This document shows positions 50,296 to 62,538 of a stretch of DNA of 64,000 nt, piece after piece. The translations under genes were made by a program, and so were the position numbers. The stretch comes from Variovorax sp. PBL-H6 (lineage in GTDB: Bacteria; Pseudomonadota; Gammaproteobacteria; Burkholderiales; Burkholderiaceae_C). The notes beneath the pieces were generated by a model. It was given only the letters and a program-made list of their open reading frames with translations, was not told the DNA's origin and did not search any database. The stretch's first letter is position 1. Each line of letters opens with the position of its first letter. The DNA lies in the NCBI RefSeq assembly GCF_901827155.1, contig NZ_LR594659.1, positions 3,906,001-3,970,000 on the forward strand. Reading direction: 5' to 3'.

Positions 50296-50324
50296 TTCAA
50301 CATAAATGGTATTACCATTATACT
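50296..50324 (+). promoter_or_regulatory. Promoter of the Bug receptor gene at 50353
   Basis: TTCAAC at 50296-50301 and TATACT at 50319-50324 are 17 bases apart with operator site 10 in the spacer. The reverse strand also offers a TATAAT (50323-50318) for the leftward genes. Confidence 0.5.
50305..50319. promoter_or_regulatory. GntR/FadR-type operator, perfect palindrome (site 10)
   Basis: AATGGTATTACCATT is identical to site 3 and perfectly symmetric. It sits in the 83-base gap between the leftward small-protein gene and the rightward Bug receptor gene. Confidence 0.88.
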
Positions 50325-50352
50325 CTATTGGAACCAAAACCGGAGACATTCC

Positions 50353-51318
50353 ATGCTGCACCGCCGCAACCTGCTCGCATTCACGGCCCTCGCATTCTTC
50401 GCCGCCTCGATCCATGCGCAGGGAAGCTGGCCCGACCGGCCGGTGCGCTTCATCGTGCCCGCTGCGGCAGGCGGTACCAACGACGTGCTGGGCCGCCATC
50501 TGCAGGAGCCGCTGGCCAGACTGCTGGGCCAGCCCATCGTCATCGAGTACAAGGCCGGCGCCGGCGGTGCCATCGCCTCGCAGTACGTCGCCAGCCAACC
50601 GGCGGACGGCTATACCTTCCTGCTGCACGGCAGCGGCCTGGTGACGGTGCCGCTGGTCCAGCGCAAGCCGGCCTACGATGCGCTGAAGGACTTCGTGCCG
50701 GTGAGCCTGATCGGCACCTCGCCCATGGTGCTGATGACGAATCCATCGACGCCGGACACGCTGAAGGACTTCGTGCAGTACGCGCGCGCGAACCCGGGCA
50801 AGCTGGAATGGGGTGCATCGGCACTCGGAGGCGTCGGGCAGCTGGCCATGGTTGCCTTCCACGATGCGGCCGGCATCAAGGACATGGTCATGGTCCCCTA
50901 CCCCGGCGCCGGCCCGGCGGCGCAGGCGCTGTTGTCGGGCCAGACGAAGTACATGCTGTCGACGCCATCCTCCGTGACCAGCGGCTTCGTCAAGGAAGGA
51001 AAGATGCGCGTGCTGGGCGTATCGACGGCGAAGCGCAGCCCGCTCTTGCCGGACGTGCCGAGCATCAGCGAGGTCGTTCCCGGCTACGACACCGAAACCT
51101 GGTTCGGCCTGGTCGCGCGCACCGGCACGCCGCTGCAGGTGATCGCCAGGCTGAGCGAGGCCATCGCGCAGGTCGTCGCCATGCCCGAGATCCAGGAGAA
51201 GATCCGCGGCGTCAACGTGGTGCCGACGACGGGCACCCAGGCGCTGGCCGACATCATCCGCAAGGACCACGCGCTATGGGGCAAGGTGGTCAAGGCCAAC
51301 AACATCACGATGGACTGA
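50353..51318 (+). CDS. Bug/TctC-family periplasmic solute receptor
   Basis: A 321-residue receptor with a leader of about 22 residues (HRRNLLAF start, ending at IHA). The mature part begins WPDRPVRFIVPAAAGGTND, then LGQPIVIEYKAGAGGA and ADGYTFLLHG. CGGAGAC precedes the ATG at 50353; an ATG at 50284 would lie upstream of the operator and promoter and is rejected. It is a single-gene unit whose end overlaps the convergent FHA gene by 14 bases. It resembles the receptor at 40627-41595. Confidence 0.92.
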   Translation: MLHRRNLLAFTALAFFAASIHAQGSWPDRPVRFIVPAAAGGTNDVLGRHLQEPLARLLGQPIVIEYKAGAGGAIASQYVASQPADGYTFLLHGSGLVTVPLVQRKPAYDALKDFVPVSLIGTSPMVLMTNPSTPDTLKDFVQYARANPGKLEWGASALGGVGQLAMVAFHDAAGIKDMVMVPYPGAGPAAQALLSGQTKYMLSTPSSVTSGFVKEGKMRVLGVSTAKRSPLLPDVPSISEVVPGYDTETWFGLVARTGTPLQVIARLSEAIAQVVAMPEIQEKIRGVNVVPTTGTQALADIIRKDHALWGKVVKANNITMD

Positions 51319-51727
51319 CTTTCCGCGGGCCGGCCGGCACATCCGGCGCCGTCGGCGCATGCTCCCTGCCTTCATCGGACAGCCAGTTGGGCACCGACGA
51401 CGGGCCGCGCGCCTCGACTTCGCTGAACTGCTGGTTGTCCGAGACGAAGCGCAGTTCGCAGCCGCCTAGGCGGATGACATCGCCTTCCACAAGCACCTGC
51501 GTCTCGACGCGCTCGCCGTTGACGAAGCTGCCGTTCTGGCTGCCGAGATCGGAGAGTGTCGTGAAGGCTGCCTCGACGACGATCGCCGCGTGCTCGCGGC
51601 TGGTGAAGAGCGAGTCGAGGACGACATCGTTGCGGCCGCTGCGGCCGAGCGTGTTCCTTCCCGGCTTGAGCGTGAATGCAACGCTTTGGGTCCGCCCTTC
51701 CAGCATGGTCAGGATCAGAGTCGGCAT
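51305..51727 (-). CDS. FHA-domain protein
   Basis: A 140-residue protein with a single forkhead-associated domain at about residues 20-95. The conserved phosphothreonine-binding residues are present in GRSGRNDVVLDS, SREHA and QNGSFVNG. A low-complexity tail follows. FHA domains read phosphorylated partners in Ser/Thr kinase signalling or type VI secretion, which has no obvious link to the surrounding catabolic genes. No kinase or phosphatase gene is nearby and no copy of the island operator precedes it. It may be constitutive or part of the flavoprotein operon that ends 104 bases upstream at 51832. Confidence 0.88.
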   Translation of the reverse strand: MPTLILTMLEGRTQSVAFTLKPGRNTLGRSGRNDVVLDSLFTSREHAAIVVEAAFTTLSDLGSQNGSFVNGERVETQVLVEGDVIRLGGCELRFVSDNQQFSEVEARGPSSVPNWLSDEGREHAPTAPDVPAGPRKVSPS

Positions 51728-51831
51728 GGTTGGCCTTCCTGCTGAGCGGCAGGCAGCGAGGTCAGACTACCCTCCCGGCAGATCCGGCCGTGTAGGAATG
51801 AGACGCGCGTGCAAGCACCGATGCAGGAGCA

Positions 51832-53592
51832 TCAGGCCATGGTCATCGATGGCTGCGACCGAGCGGCGGAAAGTTCCGGCGCGCCGTGCTCCGCCATGAA
51901 CTCGGCCGCCACGAAGCCGAAGGTCATCGCCGGACCGAGCGTGATGCCGCCCCCGGGGTAGCCGCCACCCATGACGCTGGCGCCGTCGTTGCCGGCCGCG
52001 AACAGGCCGGGCACCGCGCGGCCCTCGCCGTCGAGCACACGGGCGAATCGGTCGGTCTGGATGCCGGCGAAGGTGCCCAGGTCGCCCATGATGATCTTCA
52101 CCGCGTAGAACGGCCCCTCCTTCACCGGCGCAACGCAGGGATTGGGCTGATGGGTCTTGTCGCCGAGAAAGCGGTTGTAGACGCGCCAGCCGCGGCGGAA
52201 CTGGAGGTCCTTGCCTTCTTCCGCGCCGAGGTTGTAGTCGTCCACCGTCTGCTGCAGCGCCGCGCCATCGATGCCGGCCCTGGCGGCGAGCTCGGCCAGC
52301 GTCTTCCCGCGCAGCAGATAGCCTGATCGAAGGTGGCCCCCCAGCGGCAGCGGAAACGGCTTGGCAAAGCCGAGCCCATAGCGGCGGATGGTGCGATGGT
52401 CCGCGATCAGCCAGGCGGCGACTTCGGGCCCGTCGGCGCAGTGCTTCTGCATCGCCATGCCCATGTCGTGGTACGAGTCGGATTCGTTGGTGAAGCGCCT
52501 GCCCGCGCGGTTGACGGCGATGATGCCGGGCTTGTAGCGGTCGATCAGGTGCGGGAAGACGCCCGTCTCGCCATTGGCGCGCTGCACCTTCGACACCGGA
52601 ATCCACGCCGCCGCGTTCGGCAGGTTGGCGCTGACCCGGCCGCCGACCGACTCGGCCAGGCGCAGGCCGTCGCCGGTATTCCCGGGCGGCGCGGGCGAAA
52701 GGTGTTCGCGGCCAGTGGGTGCATGCGGAAAAAGCCTCTTCCTGCGCTCGACGTCCTGCGGGAACCCGCCCGCCGCCAGCACCACCCCGCGCCGAGCGCC
52801 CACGCGCACGCTGCTGCCGTCGCCCCTGCCGACGACGACGCCGCTGACCCGGTCGCCGTCACGCACGAGCGACGTAGCGGGCGATTCGAGCCACATCGGG
52901 ATGCCGAGATCGAAGGCCGACTTCGCCAGCCGCGCCGCGAGCGCGTTGCCGTTGGTCAGCCGCATCGCGCGGCCGTGGAACATCATCTCGATCGCATGCG
53001 TCGCGAGGCGCTTCGCGACATACGCCGCCGACTTGAACGAACGCGTGACGTTGAAGAAGTGTCCGACCTCCGCGCTCGAATTGAACATCATGCCGACAAA
53101 GGTGATCTCCTTGAGCGGAGGCCGCAGCGAGCGGATGTGCTCGCCGAGCTCGCGGCCGTCGAGCGGAGCGGCCATGATCGAACGTCCCGCCATCCGGCCG
53201 CCCGGACTCTCGGCGTGGTAGTCCGGGTATTCGGGCAGCGCGATCAGCTTCACCGCCGTCTGGCGCACGAAGAAATCGACCATGCGCGGGCCGTTGGCGA
53301 GGAAGGCCTCGACGCGCTCGCTGTCGTAGAAATCGCCGCACTCGTACTTCAGGTAGCTTCGCGCGTCGTCCATCGAATCGGGCTCGGGCTTGAAGGTGGA
53401 GATCGGATTGTTCGGAATCCACAGCACGCCGCCGGAGCGCGCGGTCGTGCCGCCGTACAGCGGCTCTTTCTCGAGCAGCAGCACCTCCAGGCCCTTCTTG
53501 CGTGCGGCCACCGCAGCCGCCATCCCGCCGGCACCCGTGCCAACCACCACCACGTCGACCATCTGATCGAAAGCCTCGTTCCTCGTGCTCAT
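51832..53592 (-). CDS. FAD-dependent 3-ketosteroid-dehydrogenase-like oxidoreductase
   Basis: A 586-residue flavoprotein of the KstD/fumarate reductase family. GTGAGG follows VDVVVV near residue 17, and the C-terminal GGYPGGGITLGPAMTFG contacts the flavin. It is the closest relative of the protein at 10197-11969, sharing GGVLWIPNNP/GGVLWIPRSP, GMMFNSS and KSAAYVAKRL. It probably desaturates a keto ring or ketoacyl chain. Its ATG overlaps the stop of the dehydrogenase upstream (ATGA). It is the last clear gene of the operon from 55201 under operator site 11. Confidence 0.9.
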   Translation of the reverse strand: MSTRNEAFDQMVDVVVVGTGAGGMAAAVAARKKGLEVLLLEKEPLYGGTTARSGGVLWIPNNPISTFKPEPDSMDDARSYLKYECGDFYDSERVEAFLANGPRMVDFFVRQTAVKLIALPEYPDYHAESPGGRMAGRSIMAAPLDGRELGEHIRSLRPPLKEITFVGMMFNSSAEVGHFFNVTRSFKSAAYVAKRLATHAIEMMFHGRAMRLTNGNALAARLAKSAFDLGIPMWLESPATSLVRDGDRVSGVVVGRGDGSSVRVGARRGVVLAAGGFPQDVERRKRLFPHAPTGREHLSPAPPGNTGDGLRLAESVGGRVSANLPNAAAWIPVSKVQRANGETGVFPHLIDRYKPGIIAVNRAGRRFTNESDSYHDMGMAMQKHCADGPEVAAWLIADHRTIRRYGLGFAKPFPLPLGGHLRSGYLLRGKTLAELAARAGIDGAALQQTVDDYNLGAEEGKDLQFRRGWRVYNRFLGDKTHQPNPCVAPVKEGPFYAVKIIMGDLGTFAGIQTDRFARVLDGEGRAVPGLFAAGNDGASVMGGGYPGGGITLGPAMTFGFVAAEFMAEHGAPELSAARSQPSMTMA

Positions 53593-54497
53593 CTCGCGTC
53601 CTTCGGTTGCAGACCTTGCGGCACCAGCGGCCCCTGCGCGTACATGCGCATCGGGGTTGCCAGCCCACCCAGCGTGTAGCCCTGAGCGATCTGCATGCGG
53701 AAGAACGATGCGACCAGTCCCGTCACCGGCATGGCGCTTCCGGTGAGGCGGCTCATGTCCAGGATGATGTCGATGTCCTTCATCGCTGTCAGCGTGTTGC
53801 CCTTGTAGCTGCCTTCCGCCATCAACCTGCCGTAGTGGCGCAGCACGTTGGAGTCGGCAAATCCGCCGGCCACCGCCTCCGGGATCAGTAGCGGATCGAT
53901 GCCGAAGCGGGCTGCGAAGTTCAGCGTCTCGGCGACCACCGCACCGGTGCCATAGTTCAGCATCTGGTTGCACGCCTTGGTCGCCATGCCGCATCCGACC
54001 GGGCCCATGTGCGTGACGCGGCCGGCGAAGCTCATGAGTATCGGACGCACGCGCTCCACATCCTCGGCGCTGCCGCCCGCCATCACGGCCAGCGTGCCGG
54101 CGCGCGCGCCGACGGAACCACCCGACACCGGCGCGTCGACCCAGCCCATCGCTTTCTCGGCCGCGAGCCGCTGCGCCATCTCCTGCGTCCTCACCGGATG
54201 GATGGTCGACAGGTCCACGATCAGTTGGCCCGCGCGCCCGCCCTGTGCGATGCCCTCCTCGCCGAAGACCACCCGCTCAACCGCCCCCGTATCGCTGACG
54301 CAGAGGAAGACGATGTCGCAATCGCTCGCCAGCTCGGCGGCAGTGCCGGCGACCGATGCGCCGCGCGCGCGGAAGGGCTGTGCCTTGGATGCGGTTCGGT
54401 TGTAGACCGCGAGCGCATGGCCCGCATCGAGGATGCGCATTGCCATCGGCGCACCGATGTCGCCCAGGCCCACGAAGCCGATCCGCTGTGTGCTCAC
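53589..54497 (-). CDS. NAD(P)-dependent 3-hydroxyisobutyrate-dehydrogenase-family protein
   Basis: A 302-residue beta-hydroxyacid dehydrogenase. GLGDIG at residues 10-15 binds NAD(P), DAPVSGGSVGARAG is the substrate loop near residue 117-130, and GCGMATKACNQM carries the catalytic lysine. The family oxidises beta-hydroxy acids such as 3-hydroxyisobutyrate, tartronate semialdehyde and 6-phosphogluconate. In this operon (EthD-type, dehydrogenase, KstD-like) it could oxidise a hydroxy-acid cleavage product. It overlaps both neighbours by four bases, so all three are tightly coupled. Confidence 0.9.
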   Translation of the reverse strand: MSTQRIGFVGLGDIGAPMAMRILDAGHALAVYNRTASKAQPFRARGASVAGTAAELASDCDIVFLCVSDTGAVERVVFGEEGIAQGGRAGQLIVDLSTIHPVRTQEMAQRLAAEKAMGWVDAPVSGGSVGARAGTLAVMAGGSAEDVERVRPILMSFAGRVTHMGPVGCGMATKACNQMLNYGTGAVVAETLNFAARFGIDPLLIPEAVAGGFADSNVLRHYGRLMAEGSYKGNTLTAMKDIDIILDMSRLTGSAMPVTGLVASFFRMQIAQGYTLGGLATPMRMYAQGPLVPQGLQPKDAR

Positions 54498-55201
54498 CTG
54501 ATCACCTTGCCCTGGACCAGGATCGTGCTCACCCGCTCATTGAGCTCGCGCCCGTCGTCCCTGAGCGGCAATCGGGCCTCGGAACCATAGCTCGTGTTCA
54601 TGGCCTCCTCGTCGGCAAAGCACACCTCGGCGATGCCGTCGATCGGCAGCTCTTCGTAGCCGAGTGGCCGGCCGCTCGCGTCGTAGCGTGCCGACACGAG
54701 GTTCTGCACATAGCCGTCGAGCAGCGGCAGATGCCTCACCAGGCTGGCGTGGCGGCCGAACCAGGCATCGCGGAAGGCCTCCCGGGTCGTGGCCTTGCGC
54801 GTCAGCAGCAGCCAGCGTCGGAACCCGCCGTCGACGGCGCCGCTGCGCAACGCAACCGGCACGTTGGGCTCGCTGTCCAGGACGAAGAGCAGCCGGCCGA
54901 CACCCTGAATGCCTTCGGTCAGCGCCGCCCCCGCCGGGGACGACGTCGCCTGCTGCGCAACCGCGGGGCCGCCGAAATGCAGGTCCATCGACGCGCCGAT
55001 GGCGTCTGCCTCGGCCACCACGCCGCCAAAGGGCCTGTCGTTCTCGATGTAGTCCGTGGGCACATGGCGCACGACGCGGTTCACCTGCACCTGCTGCAGG
55101 CCCGGCATCTCGCGCAGGGCTTGTGCGGCCAGCCGCTCGAGTGCGTCGGCGGCGGCGGAAGTCGGCTGCGAGGCAGCCAGGCATAGCGTCTTGATGAGCA
55201 T
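54494..55201 (-). CDS. EthD-domain protein (two-part)
   Basis: A 235-residue protein. The C-terminal half (about residues 115-235) is an EthD-type ferredoxin fold with FRDAWFGRHASLVRHLPLLDGYVQNL and a matching conserved tail. The N-terminal half is a diverged copy with ALREMPGLQQVQVNRVV. It resembles the tandem EthD protein at 15760-16440 in design. Such proteins probably help to bind or rearrange a ring intermediate. It is the first gene of a three-gene operon and is divergent from the quinone oxidoreductase gene, with operator site 11 between them. Confidence 0.72.
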   Translation of the reverse strand: MLIKTLCLAASQPTSAAADALERLAAQALREMPGLQQVQVNRVVRHVPTDYIENDRPFGGVVAEADAIGASMDLHFGGPAVAQQATSSPAGAALTEGIQGVGRLLFVLDSEPNVPVALRSGAVDGGFRRWLLLTRKATTREAFRDAWFGRHASLVRHLPLLDGYVQNLVSARYDASGRPLGYEELPIDGIAEVCFADEEAMNTSYGSEARLPLRDDGRELNERVSTILVQGKVIR

Positions 55202-55229
55202 GGAGGTCCCTCGGTCCTGGATTGACTAT

Positions 55230-55258
55230 ATTATATGGTCTTACCATTGAGTCAATAA
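55230..55258 (-). promoter_or_regulatory. Promoter of the EthD/dehydrogenase/KstD operon
   Basis: On the minus strand TTATTG (55258-55253) and a perfect TATAAT (55235-55230) are 17 bases apart, with operator site 11 filling the spacer. Confidence 0.6.
55234..55248. promoter_or_regulatory. GntR/FadR-type operator (site 11)
   Basis: TATGGTCTTACCATT has the full core TGGTCTTACCA, the same core as site 2. It lies in the 66-base gap between the leftward EthD gene and the rightward oxidoreductase gene. Confidence 0.85.
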
Positions 55259-55267
55259 GGAGCAAAC

Positions 55268-56251
55268 ATGAAAGCCATCGTCTGCCGGGCATTCGCGCCG
55301 GTCGATCAGTTGCGCCACGAAGACCTGCCCTCGAGGCCGCTGGCCGCTGGCGAGGTGCGCGTGGCAATCCGGGCGGCGGGCGTGAACTTTCCCGATTCGT
55401 TGAAGGCCGAAGGACAGCACCAGATCAAGCCGCCGCTGCCCTGGGTTCCCGGCAGCGAGACCGCGGGCGTGGTGACGGAGACTGCGCCGGGCGCCGCACG
55501 CTTCCGGATCGGCGACCGGGTGATGGGTGTCTCGCGCGCGGACGGCGGAGGATTCGCAGAGGAGATCGTGCTGCCGGAAGAACGCATCTTTGCCCTTCCC
55601 GCATCCGTCAGCTTCCAGGAAGCGGCCGCCATTCCGGTGGTCTACGGTACCTCGCTCTACGCACTCAGGCAGCGCGCCAGGATGCAGGCCGGCGAGACAC
55701 TGCTGGTGCTGGGCGCGGCCGGCGGCGTCGGCCTCGCGACCGTGCAACTGGGCAAGGCGATGGGCGCGCGCGTGATCGCGGCGGCGAGCACGCCCGCCAA
55801 GCGTGAACTCACGCTTCGGCACGGCGCGGAACACGCCATCGACTACACGCAGCCGGACTGGCGCGAAGAGGTCAAGGCACTGACCGGGGGCAAGGGCGTG
55901 GACGTGGTCTACGACCCGGTGGGCGGCGATGCGTTCGACGAGGCCGTGCGCGCCATCGGCTGGATGGGCCGCTACCTCGTCATCGGCTTTACCGCCGGCC
56001 GTATCCCGACGCTCAAGGTCAACATGCCGCTGGTGAAGGGCTACGACGTGATCGGTGTGCGCTACGACGTATGGCGCGACGGCTGGTGGAGCGAAGCGCG
56101 CGCCAACCTCGAACAGGTGCTCGCCTGGTGCGACGAAGGCCGCGTCAGGCCGCTCGTTTCCGCGAGCTACCCGCTCGCCAGCGCGGTACAGGCCATGCGC
56201 AGCATCACCAGTCGGCAGGTCACCGGCAAGGTGGTCCTGGAGATGGCCTGA
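55268..56251 (+). CDS. NADPH:quinone reductase/zinc-type alcohol dehydrogenase-like protein
   Basis: A 327-residue medium-chain reductase. GAAGGVG at residues 149-155 is the NADPH site, and AAGVNFPDSLKAEG with PWVPGSETAGVV marks the quinone-reductase subgroup, which lacks the zinc ligands of alcohol dehydrogenases. It would reduce a quinone, an enone or a crotonyl-type acyl-CoA. AAGGAGCAAAC precedes the ATG at 55268. It is a single-gene unit under operator site 11. Confidence 0.92.
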   Translation: MKAIVCRAFAPVDQLRHEDLPSRPLAAGEVRVAIRAAGVNFPDSLKAEGQHQIKPPLPWVPGSETAGVVTETAPGAARFRIGDRVMGVSRADGGGFAEEIVLPEERIFALPASVSFQEAAAIPVVYGTSLYALRQRARMQAGETLLVLGAAGGVGLATVQLGKAMGARVIAAASTPAKRELTLRHGAEHAIDYTQPDWREEVKALTGGKGVDVVYDPVGGDAFDEAVRAIGWMGRYLVIGFTAGRIPTLKVNMPLVKGYDVIGVRYDVWRDGWWSEARANLEQVLAWCDEGRVRPLVSASYPLASAVQAMRSITSRQVTGKVVLEMA

Positions 56252-56306
56252 TCCGCATCCGGCTGCTCTCGCCACGGATTGCCATGAGTTGTGTTATCAA
56301 CTAAAC

Positions 56307-56321
56307 TATGGTCCTACCATT
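56307..56321. promoter_or_regulatory. GntR/FadR-type operator (site 12)
   Basis: TATGGTCCTACCATT with a full TGGTnnnACCA core; the symmetry extends outward through CTATGG and CCATTCATAG. It lies 74-88 bases upstream of the amidohydrolase gene at 56395 in a 143-base gap after the oxidoreductase gene on the same strand, which shows that a new transcription unit begins here. Confidence 0.82.
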
Positions 56322-56394
56322 CATAGACCGGGTCGATTGACGCCACGCTGCGCGTCGGCCCGCGCAGCGACCGAACTCGGACGGGAAGACAGCC

Positions 56395-58116
<1,722 letters not shown>

Positions 58117-58150
58117 ACGCCGGGCCTTGCACAGATCGAAGGAGACACAC

Positions 58151-59134
58151 ATGAGTTTCGGAATGCAGCGACGTACGGCTCTCAAGACCCTCGCAGCCGC
58201 GGCCGTGGCGGCGCAGGCGCCCGCCTTCGCGGCCGACTACCCCGACAAGCAGATCCGCATGCTGTGGCCCTTCGCCACCGGCGGGCTGGGGGCCAACCTC
58301 GCGCGCGTGCTGGCCGAGGGCCTTTCGCAGCGGCTGGGGCAGACGGTCTACGTTGACGCCAGGCCGGGCGGCGGCGGGGTCGTCGGCTTCCAGGCGCTGA
58401 AAGCCGCGGTGCCGGACGGCTACACCATCATGCTCGGCACCAACAGCACGTCGACGCTGCTGCCATCGATGATGAAGGGACTGCCCTTCGATCCCATCAA
58501 GGACTTCGAACACGTGGCCATGGTCTACACCAGCGGCAACGTCATCGTGGTCAAGGCCGACAGCCCGATCAAGGACTTCGCCGACTTGCGTGCACAGGCC
58601 AGGGCGAACCCGGGCAAGCTGACCTACGGCTCGGCGGGCAACGGCTCGACGTATCACCTCATGCCGGCGCTGTTCGACCAGCTCAACGGCTCGAAGATGG
58701 TCCATGTGCCCTACAAGGGGGGCAGCCCTGCCTACATGGGCCTGCTGGGCGGCGAGACCTCGGTGGTGTTCGGCGACCTGTCCGCCTTGCCACACGTGCA
58801 GGCCGGCAAGATGCGCGCGCTCGGCGTGCTGAGCAGAAAGCGCGTGGCGGCCGCGCCGGACATCCCCACCACGGCCGAACTCGGCATGCCCGACCTCGTC
58901 ATGGAATCGTTCTATGGACTGTTCGCTCCGAAGGGCACGCCACGGGAGATCCTGGCCAGGCTGAACAAGGAAACCGCCGCGACTCTGGCCGAACCGATCG
59001 TTCAGGCGCAGTTGAAGACGCTGTCCACCCAGGCGGCGCCGGACACGAGTTCGAAGTACTTCGTCGACCAGATCACGAAGGAGACGGCGCGCTGGCGCCC
59101 TGTCATCGAAGCCGGCGGAATCGTCGCGGAATGA
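58151..59134 (+). CDS. Bug/TctC-family periplasmic solute receptor
   Basis: A 327-residue receptor. The leader (about 28 residues) contains QRRTALKTLAAAA, like a twin-arginine signal, and ends at AFA. The mature part starts DYPDKQIRMLWPFATGGLGA, with LGQTVYVDARPGGGG instead of the usual VENRPGA form. AAGGAGAC precedes the ATG at 58151. It is encoded between two paralogous amidohydrolases, so its ligand is probably the amide or lactam that they hydrolyse. Relation is closest to the receptor at 47889-48860. Confidence 0.92.
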   Translation: MSFGMQRRTALKTLAAAAVAAQAPAFAADYPDKQIRMLWPFATGGLGANLARVLAEGLSQRLGQTVYVDARPGGGGVVGFQALKAAVPDGYTIMLGTNSTSTLLPSMMKGLPFDPIKDFEHVAMVYTSGNVIVVKADSPIKDFADLRAQARANPGKLTYGSAGNGSTYHLMPALFDQLNGSKMVHVPYKGGSPAYMGLLGGETSVVFGDLSALPHVQAGKMRALGVLSRKRVAAAPDIPTTAELGMPDLVMESFYGLFAPKGTPREILARLNKETAATLAEPIVQAQLKTLSTQAAPDTSSKYFVDQITKETARWRPVIEAGGIVAE

Positions 59135-59148
59135 AGGAGCACAAGGGC

Positions 59149-60888
<1,740 letters not shown>

Positions 60889-60907
60889 AAGCAAGTCGGC
60901 CGGCGGC

Positions 60908-61690
60908 TCAGGCAAATACCGCCGGCTGCACGTTCATCAGCGCGGTGCGCATGAAGCCGCCGTCGACGATGATGTCCTGGCCGTTCATGTAAGAGGCCGC
61001 GTCGCTCACGAGAAACGCGACCGCGTCCGCAATGTCGTCGGCCCGCCCGATGCGGCCCGTAGGTACCGCCTTGATGCGGCCCTGGTGCAGCTTCTCGTTC
61101 TGATAGAAATGCTCGGACATCGGCGTGCGGATCATGCCCGGACTGACCGAGTTGGCGCGGATGCCGCGCGAGCCCCATTCCACCGCCATCTGGTGAGTGA
61201 GGCCAAGCACGCCGGCCTTGCTAGGGCCGTAGGGGCCGATGTCGTTCGGAACGCGCGCCCCGATGGACGCGAGATTGACGATGGCACCCGCGCCTTGCGC
61301 GAGCATCATGCGCGCGAGATGCTTGCCGCACAGGAAGGAGCCCCGCAGGTTCACGTTCATGACCCGGTCCCACACCTCGGCCGGCAGTTCTTCGAGCGGG
61401 ATGACGGGCGCCATGATGCCGGCGTTGTTCACCAGGATGTCGCAACGGCCGAACCTGGTCTTGACTGCGTCGGCCATGGCTTCGATCGCCGCTTCGTCTG
61501 TGATGTCGCAGGCGAGCGAGAGCGCGGCCAGTGGGTTCTCCGGAGCCTGCAGATCGACGGCGACCACGCGGGCACCCATCGCCGCGAGCCGCGCAACCAT
61601 CGCGCCGCCCAATCCGCCGCTCGCGCCCGTGATCACCGCGACGCGCTCCTTCAGGGCGTCGACACCGAAAGTAGTCTGCTGCTGGCTCAT
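60908..61690 (-). CDS. Short-chain dehydrogenase/reductase
   Basis: A 260-residue classical SDR. TGASGGLG follows VAVI near residue 21, NNAGIM is near residue 89, and the catalytic Tyr and Lys are in YGPSK with a serine in NLASIGAR. The C-terminus reads IIVDGGFM, the usual final strand. It would act on a ring or chain alcohol with NAD(P). It is the last gene of the operon from 63593 and overlaps the isomerase-like gene by four bases. Confidence 0.93.
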   Translation of the reverse strand: MSQQQTTFGVDALKERVAVITGASGGLGGAMVARLAAMGARVVAVDLQAPENPLAALSLACDITDEAAIEAMADAVKTRFGRCDILVNNAGIMAPVIPLEELPAEVWDRVMNVNLRGSFLCGKHLARMMLAQGAGAIVNLASIGARVPNDIGPYGPSKAGVLGLTHQMAVEWGSRGIRANSVSPGMIRTPMSEHFYQNEKLHQGRIKAVPTGRIGRADDIADAVAFLVSDAASYMNGQDIIVDGGFMRTALMNVQPAVFA

Positions 61691-62538
61691 CGTTCGTTCT
61701 CCATGAAGGTCGGAAAGTGGCGGTCGAAAAAGCGTTGCGCCGCTTCCGCGGCGTGCCGCGCCCGCTGCGCTGGCGGCAGTCTCTCGTGCGCGACGACCGG
61801 CGTCTCCAGTTCGAGCTCTGCATCGGCCGGGAGCGCATTCACCACGGCCGCGAGGTCGAGCCCGCCGTCGCCGAGATACAGCCGCCCCGACATCGCCTCG
61901 TCGAACAGCGTGCTGCCGGCGTCCAGCTGTGCGGGCGCATCGCTGAGCTGCGTCAGGTAGATGCTGGCGGGGTCCAGCGCGGCGATATCGGCGGCCGTGG
62001 CCCCGGAGCGCGCGAGGTGCAACGTATCGACCAGGATGCCGACGTTGGCCGCGCCGCTGGCCGCGATGACCGTGCGCGTCTGCTCGATGGTCTTCAGCCC
62101 GCTCATCGGCATGAACTCGAGCGCGATCCGGATGCCCGCATCGGCAGCGGCGGCTGCATAGTCGCGCAGCAACTCGGCGACGCGGGCATGATCCGCCTCG
62201 AAGCAGCCCTGCAGGATCATCGGCGCGCCCACTGCTCTGGCCGCCTCGACATTCGCCCTCAGGTGCGAGGGCCGCACCTGCGGCGAGAGGTAGTAGCCGC
62301 TGATGCTCGAGACGCGAATGGATTTTTCGGCAGCGGCCTCGCGGATCTTCGCGAATGCCGAAGGATCGGCATCGACCGACGGCCAGGCATCGCCCGGATA
62401 GCGCCCGCTGACGCGCGGTCCCGCGGCGCCGTAGCCGGCCTGCGCGGCGGCGTCGATGATGTCCAGCGGCGCGGCCTGCGCGCCCAGGGTCAGGAAGCCC
62501 AGCGTCAGGTTCGCGGTCTTGCGGTGTCGCGCGTTCAT
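61687..62538 (-). CDS. Sugar-phosphate isomerase/epimerase-type TIM-barrel protein
   Basis: A 283-residue TIM-barrel protein of the xylose-isomerase-like family. IALEFMPM, LVDTLHLARSG, LTQLSDAP and ELELETPV hold the Glu, Asp/His, Asp and Glu metal positions. The homologue at 7555-8358 shares EFMPW and VDALHFARCG. Possible roles are dehydration or isomerisation of a keto or hydroxy intermediate. The ATG at 62538 overlaps the upstream reductase stop (ATGA). It is the middle gene of a three-gene operon under operator site 13. Confidence 0.85.
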   Translation of the reverse strand: MNARHRKTANLTLGFLTLGAQAAPLDIIDAAAQAGYGAAGPRVSGRYPGDAWPSVDADPSAFAKIREAAAEKSIRVSSISGYYLSPQVRPSHLRANVEAARAVGAPMILQGCFEADHARVAELLRDYAAAAADAGIRIALEFMPMSGLKTIEQTRTVIAASGAANVGILVDTLHLARSGATAADIAALDPASIYLTQLSDAPAQLDAGSTLFDEAMSGRLYLGDGGLDLAAVVNALPADAELELETPVVAHERLPPAQRARHAAEAAQRFFDRHFPTFMENER

